Source: JAGVSR01 sp963742405
GTDB lineage: Bacteria > Pseudomonadota > Alphaproteobacteria > Rhizobiales > Hyphomicrobiaceae
Assembly: GCA_963742405.1 (NCBI GenBank)
Contig: CAVUMB010000007.1
Coordinates: 682,001-746,000 of the forward strand
Length of the DNA stretch: 64,000 nt
Direction: 5' to 3'
Shown piece after piece: positions 17,674 to 25,630 of the stretch. The position numbers and the translations under genes are program-made. The notes under the pieces are model-generated. The model did no database searches, had not been told where the DNA came from, and saw only the letters and a list, made by a program, of their open reading frames with translations. Positions within the stretch are counted from its first letter, which is position 1, and each line of letters begins with the position of its first letter.

Positions 17674-17744
17674 TTCGGCCGGCTTCGCCAGGCGGAGTAG
17701 TTGAGCGCAAACTTACGACCCGTGCCGAAATGGAACGAATGAGA

Positions 17745-17774
17745 GCGCGGCGCCTTTCTGGTGCCGCGCTTTTT
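17745..17774 (+). terminator. rho-independent terminator after rpsA
   Basis: The stem GCGCGGCGCC (17745-17754) pairs with GGTGCCGCGC (17760-17769) with one G-T wobble and is followed by five T residues (17770-17774). It is 72 bases beyond the rpsA stop. Confidence 0.85.
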
Positions 17775-17913
17775 GCGTAACCCTATTCGTGAGTTCGATT
17801 TCCCCGCTCAGGATAAGCTGCTGCCTACGGATTCTTAGCGGATTGAAATCATAAAGACTGTTGGAATGTCCGGGCGGATCCGGCCGCCAGCCAAGCAGGG
17901 AGTTCTGACAGCA

Positions 17914-18882
17914 ATGTCACTCGAAACCGAGATCGTTCTCGACCGCCGCCAGCTGCGCCGCCGCCTCAGCCTGTGGCGCGGCCTCGCCATTACAGGCCTC
18001 GTCATCGCAATCGGCGGCTATATGCTGTCTGCCGATGAAACCAGCGGCGTGTTTGCCCAAAAGCACGTCGCGCGCGTCTCCTTCACCGGCACCATCTCCG
18101 AAAATCGCGCCGAACTCGAATTGCTGCGCAAGGTTCGCGACGCAAAAAACGTGGCCGGCGTCATCGTTTTCGTTAACAGCCCCGGCGGCACGACCACCGG
18201 CGGGGAGGCGATCTACGAAGAACTGCGCCAAGTCGCAGCCAAAAAGCCGGTAGTTGCCCAGTTCGGCACGGTCGCCGCTTCGGCAGGCTACATCGTCGGG
18301 CTCGCCGCCGATCATATTGTCGCGCGCGGCAACACGATTACCGGCTCGGTCGGCGTGCTCATGCAGTGGCCTGAAGTCAGCGAACTTCTGAGCAAGGTCG
18401 GCGTCAAGATGAACGAGGTCAAGAGCGGTGAATTGAAAGCCTCGCCGTCCATTTTCGCCCCCGCCGACGAGCCGTCTCTGAGCGTCGTCCGCGAGATGAT
18501 CGGCGACGGTTTCCGCTGGTTTGCGTCGCTCGTGGAAACCCGTCGCGGGATCAAAATCGCCGATGTGCCGGGCCTGGAAAAGGGCCGTATCTTCTCGGGT
18601 CGTGAGGCTGTCGCCAACAAACTTGTCGACGAAATCGGCGGCGAACCCGAAGCGCAGCGGTGGCTTGAAGAGAAGCGCGGTGTCGAGAAAGGCCTGAAAG
18701 TGATTGATTGGCGGCCGGCCACGGCGAGCAGCTGGGGACTGATGTCCTCCATCTCCTCGATGGCCGGTAACCTTTTCGGTGCTGAGGGCCGGGAAGTGGC
18801 CGAAATCCTGTCCCGCACCCGGGCCTTCGCCACTCTTGGTCTTGACGGCATGCTGTCGGTTTGGCAACCTTCCGAAAACTAA
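17914..18882 (+). CDS. sppA: S49-family signal peptide peptidase (SppA type)
   Basis: A membrane-bound Ser-Lys protease that degrades cleaved signal peptides. From the ATG at 17914 the protein has 322 residues, one N-terminal membrane helix (about 21-38, GLAITGLVIAIGGYML) and a periplasmic catalytic domain. The oxyanion loop is VFVNSPGGTTTGGEAIYEEL, the nucleophile Ser123 lies in TVAASAGYIVGLAADHI, and the general base Lys175 is in KSGELKASPS. The size fits the short, single-domain SppA seen in alphaproteobacteria and Bacillus. A GTG extension to 17866 is possible but adds unconserved sequence. It lies directly upstream of ihfB, as in rhizobia. Confidence 0.93.
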   Translation: MSLETEIVLDRRQLRRRLSLWRGLAITGLVIAIGGYMLSADETSGVFAQKHVARVSFTGTISENRAELELLRKVRDAKNVAGVIVFVNSPGGTTTGGEAIYEELRQVAAKKPVVAQFGTVAASAGYIVGLAADHIVARGNTITGSVGVLMQWPEVSELLSKVGVKMNEVKSGELKASPSIFAPADEPSLSVVREMIGDGFRWFASLVETRRGIKIADVPGLEKGRIFSGREAVANKLVDEIGGEPEAQRWLEEKRGVEKGLKVIDWRPATASSWGLMSSISSMAGNLFGAEGREVAEILSRTRAFATLGLDGMLSVWQPSEN

Positions 18883-18909
18883 GGAAAAACAAACCGTTCG
18901 GGGGTTGCC

Positions 18910-19209
18910 GTGATTAAGTCGGAACTGATCCAGAAGATCGCGGGTGCAAATCCGCATCTCTATCATCGCGACGTCGAACGTATCGTCAATGTTATCTTCG
19001 ACGAGATCGTCGATGCGCTGGCCCGCGGCGATCGGGTCGAATTACGCGGATTCGGCGCCTTCACGGTCAAACATCGCGCCGCTCGTCAGGGCCGCAATCC
19101 GCGCACGGGATCGCCGGTGCCGGTCGAAGAAAAGTTTGTGCCGTTCTTCAAAACCGGCAAGGAACTGCGCGACCGGCTCAATGGCGACGACGGCGCAACA
19201 AACAACTGA
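18910..19209 (+). CDS. ihfB: integration host factor subunit beta
   Basis: A DNA-bending nucleoid protein of 99 residues that works as a heterodimer with IHF alpha. Diagnostic segments are IKSELIQKIAGANPHLYHRD, the hydrophobic core RVELRGFGAFTVKHR and the beta arm RQGRNPRTGSPVPV with the intercalating Pro. It starts with GTG, after GGGGG six bases upstream. It is 27 bases downstream of sppA and 47 upstream of a LapA-like gene, probably in one operon. Confidence 0.97.
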   Translation: MIKSELIQKIAGANPHLYHRDVERIVNVIFDEIVDALARGDRVELRGFGAFTVKHRAARQGRNPRTGSPVPVEEKFVPFFKTGKELRDRLNGDDGATNN

Positions 19210-19256
19210 AGCGCTGACAGTCACTCCGATTGGACCGAACCCTGGCGAGACTCATT

Positions 19257-19622
19257 GTGTTGAAACGCATTGTCACGCTGCTGATCGCGTTTCCGGCCGC
19301 CGCCGCGCTAGTGACCTTGGCAATTGCTAATCGTCACGCCGTGACGCTCGTGCTCGATCCCTTTAATCCGACGGCGCCACTCGTCTCACTGTCATTGCCG
19401 TTCTATGCCTATCTCTTTGGGGCATTGATCGTTGGCGTCGGTCTGGGTGGTGTTGCGGCCTGGGCCAATCAAGCGCGCTGGCGCCGTCAAGCCCGTGCGC
19501 AAACGTCAGAAGCACGGCGATGGCAATCGGAAGCCGACCGCCTCGCGCGCGAGCGTGACGCCGGCGTGGCGCAACGCGGTCGCGAGTTGCCTCCACCCTC
19601 AATCGAGCGCACGGCAGCTTGA
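19257..19622 (+). CDS. LapA-domain (DUF1049) inner membrane protein
   Basis: About 121 residues with two membrane helices: IVTLLIAFPAAAALVTLAIA and PFYAYLFGALIVGVGLGGVA. They are separated by a short loop with the family's NRHAVTLVLDPF pattern, and followed by a charged, Arg-rich cytoplasmic tail. In gammaproteobacteria LapA works with LapB in lipopolysaccharide assembly control; here the link is only by family. No ATG fits: the GTG at 19257 or TTG at 19260 (start of LKRIVTLL) is the likely start. It sits between ihfB and trpF, as is common in rhizobia. Confidence 0.8.
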   Translation: MLKRIVTLLIAFPAAAALVTLAIANRHAVTLVLDPFNPTAPLVSLSLPFYAYLFGALIVGVGLGGVAAWANQARWRRQARAQTSEARRWQSEADRLARERDAGVAQRGRELPPPSIERTAA

Positions 19623-19679
19623 ATTAGAGCCGCGCGCTCCTCAATCGTCCGGACAAAACCGTCCGTGGGATTTTACCTC

Positions 19680-20348
19680 ATGACGACGGCCGTCAAGATC
19701 TGCGGCATCAATAATCGAACATGCCTCGACGCGGCCCTTGCGGGCGGCGCCGATTTTGTCGGTTTGGTCTTCTTTGCAAAAAGCCCGCGTCACCTCAGTC
19801 TGGCTGAAGCGCATGCTCTGCGCGAAACGGTACCGCGTCAGGGACTGTGCCGAACCGTGGCTCTCGTCGTCGATGCCGCCGACGATGCGCTGGCCGATGT
19901 CATGGCGGCTGTCGATCCCGACTACCTTCAGCTGCACGGACACGAAACGGTCGAGCGTGTTGCGCAGATACGGGCGATGTTCGGCAAACCGATCTTGAAG
20001 GCGGTCCCGGTCACCAGCGCCGCCGATGTCGAAAAGGCCCTGCGTTACTACGTGCCCGGCCAAGTTGCCGACATCCTGCTGTTTGATGCCAAGCCTGATC
20101 CGTCAGCAGCGCTTCCAGGAGGCAATGGACTGGCATTCGATTGGCATGTGCTCGATGGCCTGGCCGCGCGTATACCCTATGCGCTGGCTGGTGGCCTGAC
20201 GCCGGCAAACGTTACCGAGGCCATCGAACGCACCGGGGCTTCGATCGTAGACGTCTCTTCGGGTGTCGAAAGCGCCCCGGGCGTAAAAGACCCCGATCTC
20301 ATCCGCCGCTTTCTTCACAACGCGAAGGCGGCTAAGCAAGCAAGCTGA
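19680..20348 (+). CDS. trpF: phosphoribosylanthranilate isomerase
   Basis: Catalyses the Amadori rearrangement of phosphoribosylanthranilate in tryptophan synthesis. The 222-residue TIM barrel has the catalytic Cys in TAVKICGINNRTCLDAAL, then GADFVGLVFFAKSPRHL, PDYLQLHGHETVERV, the Asp of ILLFDAKP, and the phosphate-binding loop ALAGGLTPANV with VDVSSGVESAPGVKD. The ATG at 19680 matches the family start. The gene is followed by trpB after 39 bases, forming trpFBA. Confidence 0.97.
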   Translation: MTTAVKICGINNRTCLDAALAGGADFVGLVFFAKSPRHLSLAEAHALRETVPRQGLCRTVALVVDAADDALADVMAAVDPDYLQLHGHETVERVAQIRAMFGKPILKAVPVTSAADVEKALRYYVPGQVADILLFDAKPDPSAALPGGNGLAFDWHVLDGLAARIPYALAGGLTPANVTEAIERTGASIVDVSSGVESAPGVKDPDLIRRFLHNAKAAKQAS

Positions 20349-20387
20349 ATTCCTCAACGCGCAAAAGTTCGACCGCGAGAGATCAAC

Positions 20388-21629
20388 ATGACGACGAACA
20401 CGCCCAAGAGCCCCATCGCACAGCTCAATAGCTATCGCACAGGGCCCAATGACAAAGGTTTCTTCGGTCTGTTCGGTGGCCGCTTCGTCGCCGAAACGTT
20501 GATGCCGCTGATTCTTGATCTGGAGCGCGCCTACGAAGCCGCCAAAGCCGATCCGTCGTTCCAGGCCGAGATCGATTACCTCAACTTGCACTACGCCGGC
20601 CGGCCAAGCCCGCTCTATTTCGCCGAGCGCATGACGACCGAACTGGGCGGCGCAAAAATATACTTCAAGCGCGACGAACTCAATCATACCGGTTCGCACA
20701 AGATCAACAATTGCCTCGGCCAGATCCTTCTTGCCCGTCGCATGGGCAAAACGCGGATCATTGCTGAAACCGGTGCCGGTCAGCACGGCGTGGCGGTTGC
20801 AACTGTTTGCGCCAAGTACGGTCTGCCGTGTGAAATCTACATGGGTGCCACCGACATCGAGCGTCAGGCGCCGAACGTGGCGCGCATGATGCTGCTCGGC
20901 GCCAAGCTCAATTCTGTCACGGCCGGCGCCGGCACGCTTAAAGACGCCATGAACGAAGCGCTGCGCGACTGGGTCACCAACGTCACCGACACTTACTATC
21001 TCATCGGCACCGCCGCGGGGCCGCACCCCTACCCCGCCATGGTGCGCGACTTTCAGTCGATTATCGGCAAGGAAACGCGCGAGCAAATGATCGCCGCCGA
21101 AGGCCGCCTGCCCGATACGCTCGTCGCTTGCATTGGCGGTGGGTCCAACGCGATCGGATTATTCCATCCTTTCCTCGACGATAAGGCCACCGCCATTTAC
21201 GGCGTTGAAGCCGGCGGTCATGGCCTCGACGTCGAAAACGGTCACGCTGCGTCGATGAACGGCGGTACGCCAGGTGTCTTGCACGGCAATCGCACGTACC
21301 TTTTGCAAAACGATGACGGCCAAATTCTCGAAGGCCACTCCATATCCGCCGGTCTCGATTACCCCGGCGTCGGACCCGAGCACGCTTGGCTGAAGGATAC
21401 CGGCCGCGTTACCTACGTCTCCATTACAGATAAGGAAGCGCTGGAAGCGCTCCAGTTTTGCACGCGCATGGAAGGTATCATCCCGGCCCTTGAGCCCAGT
21501 CACGCGCTGGCGCAAGTCATGAAGCTCGCGCCCACACTCCCTAAGGACAACCTGCTCGTGATGAACCTCTGCGGCCGCGGCGACAAAGACCTGTTCACGG
21601 TCGCCAAGGCGCTGGGCATGAAAATCTGA
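20388..21629 (+). CDS. trpB: tryptophan synthase beta chain
   Basis: Joins indole and serine to make tryptophan in the alpha2-beta2 complex. Of its 413 residues, the PLP-binding Lys lies in DELNHTGSHKINNCLGQ, the conserved GAGQHG loop in ETGAGQHGVAVATV, and the phosphate-binding GGGSNA in CIGGGSNAIGLFHP. The ending LCGRGDKDLFTVAKALG is typical. It is 12 bases upstream of trpA. Confidence 0.98.
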   Translation: MTTNTPKSPIAQLNSYRTGPNDKGFFGLFGGRFVAETLMPLILDLERAYEAAKADPSFQAEIDYLNLHYAGRPSPLYFAERMTTELGGAKIYFKRDELNHTGSHKINNCLGQILLARRMGKTRIIAETGAGQHGVAVATVCAKYGLPCEIYMGATDIERQAPNVARMMLLGAKLNSVTAGAGTLKDAMNEALRDWVTNVTDTYYLIGTAAGPHPYPAMVRDFQSIIGKETREQMIAAEGRLPDTLVACIGGGSNAIGLFHPFLDDKATAIYGVEAGGHGLDVENGHAASMNGGTPGVLHGNRTYLLQNDDGQILEGHSISAGLDYPGVGPEHAWLKDTGRVTYVSITDKEALEALQFCTRMEGIIPALEPSHALAQVMKLAPTLPKDNLLVMNLCGRGDKDLFTVAKALGMKI

Positions 21630-21641
21630 TCCGGAGCCAGG

Positions 21642-22469
21642 ATGAAGACCGATACACGCATTGAACGGCGGTTCGCTATGCTCAAAGCCGAGGGCCGCGC
21701 TGCTCTCGTCACCTTTGTTACCGCTGGCGACCCGAACTACGCCACATCCTTGAAAATCATTTCCGGCCTACCCGGCGCCGGCGCCGATGTTATCGAAATC
21801 GGCATGCCATTTTCCGATCCGATGGCGGACGGCCCGCCGATCCAAGCTTCGGGCTTGCGCGCCCTCAAGGCCGGCCAGAACATGAAGAAGACGCTGCAGC
21901 TGGTGCGCGATTTCCGAACGGCCGACAGCGAAACGCCGATCGTGCTGATGGGCTACTACAATCCGATCTACGTCTACGGCAATGAGCGCTTTCTGGACGA
22001 TGCCGTTGCCGCCGGGGTGGATGGGCTGATCGTTGTCGATGTCCCGCCCGAGGCCGATGACGAATTGTGCATTCCTGCTCTCGCCCGCGGTCTCAACTTC
22101 ATTCGCTTGGCGACACCGACCACCGACGACCGCCGTCTGCCGATGGTGCTCCAGAACACATCCGGCTTCGTCTACTATGTGTCGATCACCGGCATCACGG
22201 GAGCAGCTGCCCCTGTGGCGACCGACGTCGGTCGACACGTCGCGCGCATCAAGCGGGCCACCGACCTGCCCGTCGCGATCGGTTTCGGAGTGAGAACGCC
22301 GCAGCAGGCCAAAGACCTGGCCGCACATGGCGACGGCGTCGTCGTCGGCTCGGCCCTGGTCAACAAAATTGCCGCCAGCCTCGACGCAGCCGGAAATCCG
22401 ACAGACAGCACGGTGTCGGAGGTGCTACAACTTGTAGCAAGCCTGAGCGCAGCCTTGAAGTCGGTCTGA
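21642..22469 (+). CDS. trpA: tryptophan synthase alpha chain
   Basis: Cleaves indole-3-glycerol phosphate to indole, which is channelled to TrpB. The 275-residue barrel shows the catalytic Glu and Asp in DVIEIGMPFSDPMADGPPIQ, then MGYYNPIYVYG, FVYYVSITGITGAA and the phosphate loop GFGVRTPQQA with VVGSALV. GGAG lies eight bases before the ATG. It ends the trpFBA series; accD follows after 153 bases. Confidence 0.98.
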   Translation: MKTDTRIERRFAMLKAEGRAALVTFVTAGDPNYATSLKIISGLPGAGADVIEIGMPFSDPMADGPPIQASGLRALKAGQNMKKTLQLVRDFRTADSETPIVLMGYYNPIYVYGNERFLDDAVAAGVDGLIVVDVPPEADDELCIPALARGLNFIRLATPTTDDRRLPMVLQNTSGFVYYVSITGITGAAAPVATDVGRHVARIKRATDLPVAIGFGVRTPQQAKDLAAHGDGVVVGSALVNKIAASLDAAGNPTDSTVSEVLQLVASLSAALKSV

Positions 22470-22622
22470 TCTAGCTTAATTAAATCGCGAAAGTCGGTCA
22501 GCCGTAACCAAACTCCGCAACGGCCCACAGATTGCGACGCGCGGGCCCTGAAACAACCGCACCCGGCGTGCTATGGATGCTGGATCGATCAACGTCTCCG
22601 CATCCTGAGGAGCGAGAAGAGC

Positions 22623-23558
22623 GTGAACTGGATCAACAACGTCGTTCGGCCGAAGATCCGCAGCTTCCTGACAACGAAGCGGGAGGTGCCGGACAATCTC
22701 TGGGTCAAATGCCCCGAGAGCGGCCAGATGGTCTTCTACAAAGACCTGGAGTCGAATCAGTTCGTGGTGCCGGGCTCCGGCTATCACATGCGGATGGGCG
22801 CTAAATCGCGCCTCGTCGCGCTCTTTGACGGTGGCGCGTACGAAACGATTTCCGTGCCGGCAGTACCGCAGGATCCGCTGAAGTTCCGTGATGGCCGCCG
22901 CTATACCGAGCGCCTCAAGGATGCCAAGACCAAAACCAGCCTTGAAGACGCGGTTCTCATCGGGGAAGGCAAACTCGACGGCCAAAATGTTGTCGCCGCC
23001 GCGCAGGATTTCGACTTCATGGGCGGTTCGCTCGGCATGGCCGCCGGCGAAGCTGTGATCACCGGCCTGACCCGTGCGCTGGAAAAGGGAACTCCCTTTA
23101 TTCTCTTCGCGGCGTCCGGCGGCGCCCGTATGCAGGAAGGAATCCTGTCGCTGATGCAGATGCCACGCACGACGATCGCCGTGCAGCGGCTGCGGGAGGC
23201 AGGGCTGCCCTACATCGTCGTTCTTACCGATCCGACCACCGGTGGCGTCACCGCGTCTTACGCCATGTTGGGCGACATTCACATCGCCGAGCCCGGCGCG
23301 CTCATTTGTTTCGCCGGCCCCCGCGTCATCCAGCAGACAATTCGCGAACAGCTGCCGGATGGCTTCCAGCGCTCCGAATATCTACTCGACCACGGCATGA
23401 TTGACATGGTCGTGCACCGTCACAAGCTGCGCGAGACCCTGTCGCGCGTGTGCCGAATACTCATGAACGGTGGCGGCAAGGCGAAACGCGCCAACGGCCG
23501 CTCGCCGGCTAACGGTCGGATGATTGAGAACCGCTACACGCGAAACCGCCGTTCTTGA
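22623..23558 (+). CDS. accD: acetyl-CoA carboxylase carboxyltransferase subunit beta
   Basis: Beta half of the carboxyltransferase that, with AccA, makes malonyl-CoA. The 311-residue protein starts at a GTG (NWINNVVRPKIRSFLTTKRE) and has the crotonase-like core: QDFDFMGGSLGMAAGEAVITG, FAASGGARMQEGILSLMQM and LTDPTTGGVTASYAMLGDI. The N-terminal zinc-ribbon segment reads KCPESGQMVFYKDLESNQFV, then VPGSGYHMRM. Only one of the four zinc Cys is kept, unlike the E. coli subunit. It is followed by folC, a common alphaproteobacterial order. Confidence 0.97.
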   Translation: MNWINNVVRPKIRSFLTTKREVPDNLWVKCPESGQMVFYKDLESNQFVVPGSGYHMRMGAKSRLVALFDGGAYETISVPAVPQDPLKFRDGRRYTERLKDAKTKTSLEDAVLIGEGKLDGQNVVAAAQDFDFMGGSLGMAAGEAVITGLTRALEKGTPFILFAASGGARMQEGILSLMQMPRTTIAVQRLREAGLPYIVVLTDPTTGGVTASYAMLGDIHIAEPGALICFAGPRVIQQTIREQLPDGFQRSEYLLDHGMIDMVVHRHKLRETLSRVCRILMNGGGKAKRANGRSPANGRMIENRYTRNRRS

Positions 23559-23834
23559 AGTTCGCCCCATGGACCTCGCGTCAACTCAAGCCGGCGACGG
23601 CGCCGGTCGCGACCCAACGGCAAAGACGTCGAAATCTATGGCCAAGGACAAGTCATCGCCGGCATAACGTCGGGGCCGCTCTCACGATCGCCCACCTGCC
23701 GCAGGATCTTCACGGTATGGTGACCCATCCGGCCGGTCCACGGCCCTGCCGGAAGTCGTAAGATACATCGTCGTAAGACACCGCATTGCAGACGGCCCAC
23801 GGACCTCGACCGGGCCCCGATCGAAGAGCCCGCG

Positions 23835-25166
23835 ATGCTGACGAGCGACAAGCTCCTGGCCGACCTCAAGTTGCTTCACCCGAAGCTGATTGACTTGTCC
23901 CTCGGCCGCATCGAACGGTTGCTGGAAAAGCTCGGCAATCCGCACCAGAAATTGCCGCCAGTCATCCATATAGCCGGCACCAACGGCAAGGGTTCGACGA
24001 CGGCATTTATGAAAGCGATGCTTTCGGCTGCTGGTCTGCGCGTGCATGTCTACACCTCGCCGCATCTGGTGCGATTTCACGAACGCATTGAACTGTCCGG
24101 CTCCGACGGCATCTCCCGCCCCATCGGCGAAGAGCAGCTTGTTGATGTTCTGACGCGGACGCAGGCCGTCAACGACGGCGACGACATCACCCAATTCGAA
24201 ATCACGACCGCCGCGGCGTTTCTGGCCTATGCCGAAACGCCCGCCGATGTGCTCTTGCTCGAAGTCGGTCTCGGCGGCCGTCTTGACGCGACCAACGTCA
24301 TCGATCGTCCAGCCCTGACCGTCATCACGCCGATCAGCCTTGATCATGCAGAAAAGCTCGGCGCGACGATTGGCAAGATCGCTGCTGAGAAGGCTGGCAT
24401 CTTGAAGCGCGGTGTAACGTGTGTCGTCGCCCAGCAGACCGACGAGGGATTGGATGTCATTCGGCAAACAGCGGCCCGCGTCGGCGCCAACCTCGTGATC
24501 TGGGGGCAGGATTTCGACGCATTCGAACAGAACGGCCGGCTCGTCGTTCAAACTGAAGCGCATGTCCTCGATCTGCCGCTGCCAGCCCTCGTCGGACGCC
24601 ACCAGATTGTAAATGCCGGGACAGCCGTTGCCGCAGCACTGCAGTTGGACGAACTGCTCCAGAATGAAACCGCGATCGAGCGCGGGTTGATGACGGCCAA
24701 ATGGCCGGCTCGCATGCAGCGCCTGGACAGCGGCCCTCTGCCCGACCTTCTCGGGCGTGGGTCGGAACTCTGGCTCGATGGCGGTCACAACCCGTCCGCT
24801 GGGATTGCACTGGCGCAGACGTTGGCAGACCTTGAAGAACGCGCTTCCAAGCCACTCTATATTGTGTGCGGGATGATGGGCTTGAAGGACGCCGCCGGTT
24901 TTCTGTCCCCATTTCGCGGCATTGCCCGCCACATCGTGACGGTCCCGATCCCCGGCGCCCACGAAGCGCCTTTCACGCCAGACGCCCTGGCCGACGTGGC
25001 CCACCGCGTCGAACTCTCCGCCGAGAGTGCCGTCGATATCGAAAGCGCACTGAAGCGCATCGAATTGTTGGACGCAGCTCCCAAGCGGGTCCTCATTTGC
25101 GGTTCGCTTTATCTCGCCGGGCACGTCCTCGCACGCCAGGAAGGCGTGGAGGTTCAGGGCAATTGA
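23835..25166 (+). CDS. folC: bifunctional dihydrofolate synthase / folylpolyglutamate synthase
   Basis: Adds glutamate to dihydropteroate and folates. The 443-residue Mur-ligase-type enzyme has LSLGRIERLLEKLGNPHQKL, the P-loop VIHIAGTNGKGSTTAFMKAM, the folate-binding YTSPHLVRFHERIEL, LLLEVGLGGRLDATNV, and the C-terminal-domain segment LWLDGGHNPSAG. It lies 276 bases after accD and faces trxA across a hairpin. Confidence 0.97.
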   Translation: MLTSDKLLADLKLLHPKLIDLSLGRIERLLEKLGNPHQKLPPVIHIAGTNGKGSTTAFMKAMLSAAGLRVHVYTSPHLVRFHERIELSGSDGISRPIGEEQLVDVLTRTQAVNDGDDITQFEITTAAAFLAYAETPADVLLLEVGLGGRLDATNVIDRPALTVITPISLDHAEKLGATIGKIAAEKAGILKRGVTCVVAQQTDEGLDVIRQTAARVGANLVIWGQDFDAFEQNGRLVVQTEAHVLDLPLPALVGRHQIVNAGTAVAAALQLDELLQNETAIERGLMTAKWPARMQRLDSGPLPDLLGRGSELWLDGGHNPSAGIALAQTLADLEERASKPLYIVCGMMGLKDAAGFLSPFRGIARHIVTVPIPGAHEAPFTPDALADVAHRVELSAESAVDIESALKRIELLDAAPKRVLICGSLYLAGHVLARQEGVEVQGN

Positions 25167-25177
25167 ACAACGAATCC

Positions 25178-25214
25178 AAAGAAAAGGACCACGCGGCAAT
25201 TGCCACGCGGTCCT
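25178..25214 (-). terminator. terminator between folC and trxA
   Basis: Read on the minus strand, an imperfect 14-base stem (25186-25213, 12 pairs, small loop centred on AATT) is followed by TTTTCTTTGG. That gives an intrinsic terminator for trxA, whose stop lies 25 bases before it. The stem could also end folC transcripts. Confidence 0.7.
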
Positions 25215-25238
25215 GCTTGATTGCCGTGCCGCTGCGGT

Positions 25239-25571
25239 TTAGACGAGCGCGCCGTTGATAAAGTCTTCCAGCCGCTTCTTCTGCACCATGGCGCCCGACT
25301 GACGGGCCTTGACCTCGCCGCCCTTGAAGACGATCAGAGTTGGCATCGCCTGGATGGCGTATTTGGTCGTGATGCCCGGGCTCTTATCGACATCAACCTT
25401 GACGACCTTGACCTTGCCCTTCATGTCGGCGGCCACCGCATCCAGCGTCGGTGCCATGGCCTTACATGGCCCGCACCATTCGGCGAAAAAGTCCACGACA
25501 ACAGGCTCGGACGACTTCAGCACCACCTCGTCGAAGGTGCTGTCGGAAACGACGGGAGTTTCGTTGCCCAT
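25239..25571 (-). CDS. trxA: thioredoxin
   Basis: A 110-residue cytoplasmic disulfide reductase with the WCGPC active site (32-36) in VVVDFFAEWCGPCKAMAPTL and the cis-Pro loop YAIQAMPTLIVFKGG. The ATG at 25571 (MGNETPVVSD) matches the family length; an upstream in-frame Met is not conserved. The position after addA is the usual alphaproteobacterial addB-addA-trxA order. Confidence 0.97.
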   Translation of the reverse strand: MGNETPVVSDSTFDEVVLKSSEPVVVDFFAEWCGPCKAMAPTLDAVAADMKGKVKVVKVDVDKSPGITTKYAIQAMPTLIVFKGGEVKARQSGAMVQKKRLEDFINGALV

Positions 25572-25630
25572 GATGGTCTCTCTGTTGATGCCGGCGCGCA
25601 GGTGCAACCGGCTCATATCGGATGCAAGAC

